Notes under the pieces: model-generated | What the model was told of the DNA's origin: nothing | The model's database searches: none | The model's input: the letters and a program-made list of their open reading frames with translations, nothing else | Source of the DNA: Tieghemiomyces parasiticus | Taxonomy: Eukaryota; Kickxellomycota; Dimargaritomycetes; Dimargaritales; Dimargaritaceae | NCBI GenBank assembly: GCA_027575765.1 | Contig: JANBPT010000003.1 | Location: 102,947-166,946, forward strand | Direction of reading: 5' to 3' | Length of the DNA stretch: 64,000 nucleotides | Translations under genes and position numbers: made by a program | In this document: positions 57,526 through 64,000 of the stretch, one piece after another | How positions within the stretch are numbered: position 1 is the stretch's first letter | Layout of the letters: each line of letters opens with the position of its first letter

Positions 57526-57942
57526 TTAGAACCGGGTAAGGGCAAGGCAAGCGACCAGGACAGCGGCCGACATGCCGATGGCCGAAGCGGCAGCACTGGT
57601 TTGCGGGTCGGAAGACGAGGATTCCTTTTCGTCGCTGCCGGTAGCGTCGCTAGAGGGGAGGTGCTTATTAAGGCACCCGTTGATACAGTCAGTGTAGTTG
57701 CCCACCGCGGAGCTAGAGTCGCTGGTAGGAGCGGTACAGTTCTGGGAGCACCCCATAAACTCGTTGATCTGGCCAGTGGAAATGTTAAGGCACTTCTCGT
57801 AGCACTTGGTGGGGTCCTTCTGGCATTCAGTTTGGGCGAAGCACTCGGTGGTGGTCATAGTGCTGTTGTCTTTCGAGTCGGCCAGCACACCAGACACTAG
57901 GACGGTGGCGGCAACGGCGAGGATGGCAGTGAAGGACTTCAT
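57526..57942 (-). CDS. small secreted eight-cysteine protein B (GPI-anchor-like)
   Basis: A 138-residue protein from the ATG at 57942. The signal peptide is MKSFTAILAVAATVLVSGVLA. Eight Cys follow with spacing C-x5-C-x6-C-x3-C-x13-C-x3-C-x16-C-x3-C, matching protein A except for one loop, and both end the last unit with CL. Several N-x-S/T sites are present. A Ser/Asp/Glu-rich stalk (SSDATGSDEKESSSSDPQTS) leads to a hydrophobic tail (AIGMSAAVLVACLALTRF) consistent with GPI anchoring. The frame is open further upstream to 58104, but the signal peptide fixes the start. Function is unknown; surface or secreted placement is inferred. Confidence 0.75.
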   Translation of the reverse strand: MKSFTAILAVAATVLVSGVLADSKDNSTMTTTECFAQTECQKDPTKCYEKCLNISTGQINEFMGCSQNCTAPTSDSSSAVGNYTDCINGCLNKHLPSSDATGSDEKESSSSDPQTSAAASAIGMSAAVLVACLALTRF

Positions 57943-59033
57943 GGTAGGTGGAGCAGCTTGGCTGGAAGGAAGGTGAGGGGTGGGGTGGCGAAGGGAATAG
58001 GTAGGGGGGTGGCACGGGTTGGGTGACGCTGGTTTGCAATTGATGAGGATAAGTGGATGAAAAACAGGGTGAACTGGAAATGAAAGCGGTTGAGGTTCTG
58101 CCATAGGGGTTCAGGAGGGACAAGGAATTATATACTGATTTCGATCGGGCTTACTCGCTCACTAAGTAAGGAACTGCCAGTCGCAGAAACCTCCCCTCGC
58201 GGGGACTGGCGGTATGCTATGATTGCCCGATTGCCCTTCGACCTAATGCTCACCACACTACAGATCTCGCCCATATATGGACTGTTCCCAGCCTCGCTAA
58301 ATGACCACTATAATATGCTCCTCCGCGCTCCAATTTCACGACCTACGATCCAACCCTTGTTCCCCGTTAGGGTCTGCTGTTCGTGGGGTTCGCCGGCGTA
58401 TACTCCGACATCGCTGCAGTGAAGGAGAGAAGGCAAATGCGACATATTGGCAGCGGAAATGGTAATAGGATTGCCATTATAGACGAGATTGGCAACGTAC
58501 ATCTGTGACCCTCACGGCTGCTAATCTTTCTCCACTAGACTCTAAAAGTGGCAGCGTTACGAAAAGTACAGGCTATGGTTGTCATTGTTTAAAGAGAGAG
58601 AGAGTGAAGAAGCGAATCCTATGACGATGGGATTATCAACCGCTATAATAAAGCAAAGGTTACAGGCGAGACGAAAAGTCGATTCCGAAAGACGTACTGC
58701 AATATGTGGTAGGTAACTTTGCTGCCGCCTCCTTACACTATTCACATTGAGGCCAGCATTTAGATAGGACGGGAAATAATAAACATAATTGGCTGTTGAA
58801 TCGATGAATTAACCCGAACAAAGGTATGCATGAGAGTATGACGGGGTGTGTCCCGAGTAGGGGGACCAACTAGAAGAACGACTGAGGGAGGGTCTATGGA
58901 AAGCAGGCTGAGCAGAATAAAAGAAACAGTATTTATTATACACTAAACGACCCTACAAGTATGGACAATTCGTCGTTTTTGAACAAGTGTCGTTTGAGTA
59001 ATGATGCGAAACCGCTTTAGTGTATCTTGAGGC
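57943..59033. other. AT-rich, gene-poor stretch
   Basis: From here the base composition falls to AT-rich and stays so to the right edge. Short frames only; I see no gene. There is a GA-dinucleotide tract near 58,600. Confidence 0.5.
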
Positions 59034-59153
59034 GCTTGATTCCGGGGTCTTTCCTCCCTGAGGAGGAGGACCGAAAAATGAGTCAAGCTCGCTTCAAAAG
59101 TCGGAAGGCCACCACCTTCTTATTCCCCAAAGAGTAGGAATAATCCGTGGTGG
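59034..59153. ncRNA. candidate structured RNA: two strong hairpins in tandem
   Basis: Hairpin 1: outer stem 59034-59042 with 59080-59088 (GCTTGATTC/GAGTCAAGC, nine pairs with one G-U), inner stems GGTC/GACC and TCCTCC/GGAGGA around a CTGA loop. Hairpin 2: CCACCAC (59109-59115) with GTGGTGG (59147-59153), then TATTCC with GGAATA around a ten-base loop. Such stable stems stand out in AT-rich DNA and suggest a folded RNA. The strand is unknown. Two hairpins in a row recall H/ACA snoRNAs, and minus-strand sequence has an ACA a few bases after one hairpin, but no clear H box is seen. The tRNA-Arg gene lies 240 bases away. Confidence 0.35.
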
Positions 59154-59384
59154 ATGTTGGACTCATAAAGGGGGGCGGCTTCCTTGGACAAGGGTGTGCC
59201 ACTGTTACAAGAGGATAATCAACGTATAACTTTCCGCAAAATTAGGTTTGATTTTTAATCAGGTAAACTAAGTGTGTATTATGAATGGATCTATGTAGCA
59301 TCAAGCTCACTCAAAAGTTCTTAAAGAGAACCCAATGAATGGTTAAATAACATCCCTAATCCCCGTTAATAGAGATATATAATT

Positions 59385-59393
59385 AAAAAAAGA
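59385..59393 (-). terminator. Pol III T-run terminator of tRNA-Arg
   Basis: On the minus strand, TCTTTTTTT follows the tRNA 3' end directly, a standard RNA polymerase III stop signal. Confidence 0.75.
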
Positions 59394-59466
59394 TGACCCA
59401 GCTCGGGGTCGAACCGAGGACTTTTCCCTCCGGAGGGGAACGCTCTTTCCACTGAGCTACAGGGCC
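59394..59466 (-). tRNA. tRNA-Arg (anticodon CCG)
   Basis: A 73-nt intronless cloverleaf: D-arm GCTC...GAGC, anticodon stem TTCCC/GGGAA with loop CTCCGGA, so the anticodon is CCG, reading CGG. The T arm is CTCGG-TTCGACC-CCGAG, an excellent B box. The acceptor has G2-U71 and a U6-U67 mismatch. The CCA end is not encoded. Retroelement-like sequence begins only about ten bases from its 5' end. Confidence 0.93.
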
Positions 59467-59472
59467 TTTATA

Positions 59473-59897
59473 AAATTGTGGAGTCCAGATGAAGTTACGA
59501 CTCCTGAAGATTCCTGGTGGGCAGACTCAGTTAGAGCAAGCCACTAGGGTGCATTAGCACGCCTACAGCCCAGCAGATGAACCAAAGGGTGACACCAAGA
59601 CATGGGAAAGCCAATACAGGTTGAGTATATGGTCAGGCCATTTCTCCCACCAATGATGGGCCAATTTCCCAGGGCTTGGTCCAACACCAACTTTTCGATT
59701 AATGGTGTAACTAGAGGGTCACCAAAGTTAGGTAATCAAAACAAAAACAACTTTAGTTTAGTATCATATATATATACCCAGCACAACAGTACATCTAGGT
59801 TCTGGGAGTGTTTTTCCTGCCCTGCCTTGGGGTACCCAGTCTTTATTAAACCCGGATAATATATCTATTCTTCACAAAATTGTGGTGCCGACACCCG
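59473..59897. mobile_element. LTR-retroelement-like fragment beside tRNA-Arg
   Basis: The stretch begins and ends with the direct repeat AAAATTGTGG (59473 and 59876). The second copy runs into TGGTGCCGACACCCG, which looks like a primer-binding site (TGG start, complementary to a tRNA 3' end). Parts recur to the right: GATTCCTGGTGGG at about 59,508 and 63,348 with similar flanks, and TTCTGGGAGTGTTT..CCTGCC at about 59,800 and 62,276. Insertion next to a tRNA gene is typical of Ty1/Ty3-like elements. No gag or pol coding sequence is visible, so this is a solo or truncated remnant. Confidence 0.4.
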
Positions 59898-59919
59898 CTT
59901 TGGCTCTTGAAGGTATCTG

Positions 59920-60143
59920 ACGGGCACGTCAACATTGAGAACACAAAAGTAATAGCCAAGCCCATTGTGGGGAAGGCTAGGATTAAGGTTTAAGGTTACG
60001 CACCTTATGTAGGGGGATGTAGATCCTTTTCCCGCCACCAGTATAAAAGCGAGCCCGCGCAGTTAGGCAAGGGCTTGCTAGCTAATTTTCTATCTTCTCG
60101 TTTTGAATTGTTTTATTAAAACTGTTAGTTTTCCCTTATTGTC
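59920..60143. mobile_element. possible second LTR-like segment (TGAC...GTCA ends)
   Basis: This segment starts TGACGGGCACGTCA and ends TATTGTCA, so its ends are short inverted repeats. It contains a TATA box (AGTATAAAAGCG at about 60,041) in a GC-richer patch, followed by a T-rich part, an arrangement typical of an LTR promoter. No target-site duplication was found, so this stays tentative. Confidence 0.25.
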
Positions 60144-60176
60144 AACAAATGCAATTGTGGTGAATTCACCACATTT

Positions 60177-60297
60177 TCCTCTCCTCCTCTCTTTCCCTTT
60201 CCCTTTCTCTTTCTCTTTCTCTTTCCCTTTCCCTTTCCCATTCCCATTCTCATTCTCATTCTCATTCCCTCTCCCTCTCCCTCTCCCTTTCTCATCC
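60177..60297. repeat. (CTTTCC/CTTTCT)n pyrimidine hexamer tract
   Basis: About 120 bases of imperfect six-base repeats (TTTCCC, TTTCTC, ATTCTC, CCTCTC variants), almost wholly pyrimidine on the + strand. Frames through it encode only Phe/Ser/Pro or Glu/Lys/Gly repeats and are not genes. Confidence 0.9.
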
Positions 60298-61856
60298 ATC
60301 CTGATACCTTATTGGTTCTTGAATGGTTACCCAGACCTATCTATTGTTCTCTGAGGTTCCTTTGAGTCTTGGCATGACTCATCTCCTTTTTTCCCATCTT
60401 CTTCAAGCAGGTGCAAAGATGAAAGGATTTGAAATGGCCATCACTATTGGCTACATGCCATTAGTAAGCAATTTCCAGATTGTTCTCCTCCTTTTTTCTC
60501 CCATTTCTCTCCCTTGGATTATGTCCTCACAAAAATCCTCAACAACCAAATCCTCCCTCCTTTCTCTACCATCTTCATCCTTTCCTTTTTTCATATATAT
60601 ATCCCCCCTTCCTTCCCTCATTTTTACCATCATCAAACATCATTTTCTTTCACTTTCTTCTCTACCTTTTCAAGAATAAAGTTCCCCATCAAAGAACTTG
60701 TTGCTTGATCATTACAGCAATCCCATACTATTTACTTTTAATTGTTATTGTAAACAATACCGTCCCTCCTGCTGTTAGGCCTAGACCGTTGTTGTGTACT
60801 GCCTAACCAAAAACCCTTGCCCAGAGCCTAGCACCACAAAAATTTTTAAGGACCAATAGATTATGTGCAATTTAGGTATTATCCTTTCTATAGGGTTCCA
60901 AGTGTCTGATTGCCACATGGCTTACTTTCCAGTGATAATGTTGTTTGATATCCTCAATCTTTGATCTGATCACCACAGCCTATGTGCAGTAGGGTGTGTC
61001 TCCAGTAGTATTCCGACATGAATTAATACTGGGTTTTTTTCCTCTTCTAGGAGAAGCATTTGGCTTTGGCTCTATATTCATATTATATTATTTCCAAAGT
61101 CCAGTCTAACCCAGACATCCAGACACTGTTATCCTATTACAGAATTGGGAAGCCAAACACGATTTTTCCCTTTGAGGAGCTGTAACAGGTTGCACCTACA
61201 TCTCCAATAAAGGAAAAGCAAGGAAAGGAACCAGACAACCTCTGGGAGAGGCCCGGAAGAGATGGAGGCCTAGTCAGGCTCTCCACCAATAGCAGGAGAT
61301 CATCATTATAGTCCATAGTATATAAGCTGTACCCAAGTATGCAACACAAGGTCCAGCCAATTTTTTGTATTCTTATCCCATAGTGCCATCCATTGGCACT
61401 ATTTTGTTAGTATAGTCTAGTAGCATTATTCCCTTAAGCTTTCTTATTGTTACCCATTATAGATTTTATTAGTTTGTTAACTCCATCAATAGTTAGCCAA
61501 TTCCTCTTTGCATTGCAGATTTAGATACCTCTGCTCCAACTGTGTATTCCCAAACTCCCTATACTGCATTAGGGGTTCTTTTGAAAGCAGGAATGGATGT
61601 CCAATCTTGGTTCACTTTGCATTTTTGTGGAGCCCTCACTCTGTTAGGTCTCCTGAAGGTTCTTTACCACTTGATTTACCTGCCAGTATGTCTTGTTTAG
61701 GTAGAATCACGTTTCCACTTGTGGGAATGGTATCTGCAAGGTGTCCACTGCTGTCTGCCCATGTATAGAGGTCCTCCTGTATAGCATGGGAAATTCCACT
61801 ATAGGATATGGGAAATCCTGCATTGGTTTCCTCACTGGTTATCCTTAGCCTACCCT

Positions 61857-61979
61857 GTGTGGTGATTGGGAACCACCACATTAGATTATCCCAGGGTAAA
61901 GTCCAAGTCTACTATTTTGGAACCATAAATTCTGTGATAGTAGAATAGCCTTTTGGTTATGGTATTAGACTTGGGCCTA
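61857..61979. repeat. dispersed 123-bp foldback repeat, copy 2
   Basis: Same orientation as copy 1 at 5741-5863. Four transitions in 123 bases separate the two, and the same nested inverted repeats are preserved. Flanks do not match copy 1, so this is a bounded unit. Confidence 0.85.
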
Positions 61980-63327
61980 TCAACATACCCTGTTAATTGT
62001 ACTTTAGGTTACATTACTCTTGGTCATGAACATGGCTTTGACCTTGGAGAAACATTTGGATAGCTGTCCTATTGTCCAGACTGATTGCTGACTAATCCTG
62101 CAACCTGTACTATTGCTCTTGAGTTCATGTCCTTGAGAGACCATTGTTCTGTTCCTTTACAGCCCCTACATTGTCATACTGGATGAAGTGGTACCAATTG
62201 CAGGTATCACCAACACCCTCTTCATCTTGGGCATTACTTTATCATATATTTACCCTGAGCATCTGCTCTTCTATGTTCTGGGAGTGTTTCCCCTGCCTTG
62301 CCTCTAGGCATCCTTTTAAGTTTCTTATGGTTCATCTATTGCTTTCTTATCCCATGTAATCTACCTTAATGAAGCTCACCTCCCTTACCTGTTAAGGTTG
62401 TGACTAGATTGCTGAAGTATCTGACCTTAGGGTCTAATATCTAGGTAACCTTCACATTTTGTTGGAATTGACAAGCAGAACAAGTGATAGCAAAAGGAAA
62501 TAGCAGGGCAAATTTGTAAAAATAAAGAGGCTAAGGACAGGAGGATGGTAGAGTCAGGGGTGACTGTGAAATTGGTTGGTGAGAACAAGCAGGCAGGTTA
62601 TGGTATAAACATTTGCATAGATAATACTATTTAAAATTGGGATAGATCTAAAGTTTATTTTTGGGTGTTGGTTGCAGAAGTATAATAACTATAGAGAATG
62701 GAATAAGACAATGCTGGTAAAAAGACTATGATGTAATTTGATCATCTATCATTATATCAGGATTGTTGTAGGGTTAAAGTACTCTAGAGGATACTTCAGG
62801 TAAAGAGATATGAATTTAATGAAAACAAAGTGACTACAAAAAGTTATGAAATGGATCAAGTATTGTGGGGTAAGCTATCATTTATTGAGTAGCAACCCAG
62901 AGGGTCTTTTATACGGAATGACATCCAGCATCATTCACCATGGCTACAGGTTGGGTAAAGCAAACCCAAGGACAATAGGGCAAGGCAGGGCCGGTGCCAA
63001 AGCAAATATGAAGGCAGGTGCGCAACTGCCAGATCAGAAGACAAAGGAAGGATGGCATTGCTAGGAAGGGTTAGAGAATATATGAATATACTAGGAAGAA
63101 GCAAAAGGCAAAACAAAGACCACAACTGATTGGATCAGTGGTTTAAGGCACACCAAGGATGACTTCCTGTTGATGCTGGCAAGAGCTCAGTGGTAGGCCT
63201 GTAATAAATGGTAAATGCTTTTAAATTTGAAAACAGACTTTGGCTTTATATTCCTTGCAACTGATAATAGAGTCAGATTATGTGGCCAGGTTTTTAAGAT
63301 CTGGTCCACAAAATTACATGGAGCCCA

Positions 63328-63420
63328 TATCAATTTTCTTCACCTAAAGATTCCTGGTGGGATGTTATCCTGAACATACTAGGCTGCCTACTACACCAAA
63401 GAAAATCCAAAATGTGAATG
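63328..63420. repeat. diverged partial copy of the 59.5-kb element
   Basis: AAAATTACATGGAGCCCATAT...AAAGATTCCTGGTGGG here parallels AAAATTGTGGAGTCCAGAT...GAAGATTCCTGGTGGG at 59,473-59,519, followed by weaker similarity (ACTAGG-TGC, CCAAAG). It is a degraded relative. Confidence 0.4.
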
Positions 63421-63952
63421 AAAAGCATAGGAAACTGGAATTATTACAATACCATGGTACCAGCAGATAGTGAACCCATCATAAGCCTAATGTACCATGA
63501 CAGCCCAGTTCTTAGTCCTAAAAACATTTAGATTTAATATACTTCATTTCAGAGGCATTAGTAATTAGCTCCCAGCCAAAATAACCAAAACCTGGGTTAG
63601 AAATAGTTATACTATATAAAGCCCAAGCTTCTGTACCTATCAGCCCAGTGAGTGGCTTTTCTCTACCCTGTCTCAGAACCCCTAATTCAAAATCAAATCT
63701 GCTTTTCATATCTACACTTCCTATCTTTGTGATGCAAACATCCACTTTGCTATTTGGCTATTAGTGTAACTACCATAATTCCTTGAATTAGGGTAATGTA
63801 TATAGCATGGTTAGGGAGTTTCTGTGAAACTAATCCAAAAGCAGGAGAGGCTTACTTGCCTGTCAATCCTCTGAAAGTAGCCAGCTAGAGTGCTTTTAGA
63901 CCTGCGTTGGTCTTTAGTGGGATTGGTATCGTCATCTGAGCAAAAGAAAAAA

Positions 63953-64000
63953 GTTGCGGCACCGACTATTCCCAAGTGGTCACCCACCTTAGTACTAAAT
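63953..64000 (-). rRNA. 5S rRNA, 3' part (runs off the right edge)
   Basis: On the minus strand the last 48 bases read as the 3' third of 5S rRNA: the TAGTACTAAGGTGGGTGACC block, CTTGGGAATAG and the terminal GGTGCCGCAAC helix strand, whose complement GTTGCGGC is the usual kind of 5S 5' end. A run of six T follows at once, fitting RNA polymerase III termination. The 5' part lies beyond the window, so it cannot be told whether the gene is intact or part of an array. Confidence 0.82.

Larger units (their letters stand above)
60298..63952. other. AT-rich repeat-derived region without intact genes
   Basis: About 3.6 kb of AT-rich DNA with only short frames (up to about 118 codons), none with recognisable domains. 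Scattered segments repeat elsewhere in the window (123-bp unit at 61857; the 62,276 and 63,328 similarities to 59.5-59.9 kb). It reads as layered, decayed transposon sequence. Confidence 0.5.

Noticed and set aside
59034..59088. Resemblance of minus-strand GAGGAAAGACCCCGG to a conserved RNase P RNA segment
   Set aside because: Only one short block fits, and I could not find the other conserved regions in the right order.
60103..60354. Frames across the pyrimidine hexamer tract
   Set aside because: The translations are simple Phe/Ser/Pro or Glu/Lys/Gly repeats made by the microsatellite.

Overview
The window looks like a piece of a fungal nuclear chromosome. Most genes are GC-rich in the third codon position, many carry several short spliceosomal introns (donors mostly GTAAGT or GTAGGT, about 60-360 nt), and the set includes fungal families: GUP1, the Afi1/SPA-type DENN protein and Mix17. 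Gene structures and protein sequences suggest an early-diverging (zygomycete-grade, perhaps Kickxellomycotina or Dimargaritales) fungus. That placement is an inference from family resemblance only.

Layout from left to right: the 3' part of an unknown basic, disordered protein (54-1523, +); GUP1-like MBOAT acyltransferase (-); an AT-richer island with a broken Fanzor (eukaryotic TnpB-like RNA-guided nuclease) relic at about 5.1-7.3 kb, with a 123-bp repeat unit inside it; an eight-exon HAD phosphatase; a Cys-motif and 8-aa-repeat protein (-); a 2.6-kb gene-poor GC-rich stretch; RPB2 (+) convergent with AFI1-like (-); a Bsd2/Ndfip-like protein (+); PRP4 (+) convergent with NOL10/ENP2 (-); tRNA-Ala; MCM2 (+); an importin-13/Pdr6-like karyopherin (+); an F-box/LRR protein (+); a two-exon secreted orphan (+); uracil-DNA glycosylase (-) and TAF4 (-); MIX17/CHCHD2 (+); GPN2 (+); a convergent pair of small secreted eight-cysteine proteins; then an AT-rich, gene-poor right end (58-64 kb) with a structured-RNA candidate, tRNA-Arg, retroelement-like fragments and the 3' part of a 5S rRNA gene at the edge.

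Most of the window is core housekeeping: transcription (RPB2, TAF4, GPN2), splicing (PRP4), replication and repair (MCM2, UNG), ribosome biogenesis (NOL10/ENP2), nuclear transport, trafficking (Afi1-like, Bsd2-like), mitochondrial IMS biology (MIX17) and membrane lipid/GPI remodelling (GUP1). These are independent genes and there is no operon-like logic. The accessory content lies in two AT-richer islands (about 4.8-7.5 kb and 58-64 kb), which share a 123-bp repeat differing at only four positions. The most noteworthy items are the Fanzor relic, the shared foldback repeat, and the paired eight-cysteine secreted proteins, which look like an uncharacterised lineage-specific family.

I rebuilt exon structures by hand from splice signals, reading-frame continuity and family conservation. 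Coordinates of spliced genes span start codon to stop codon, and exons are listed in each entry.
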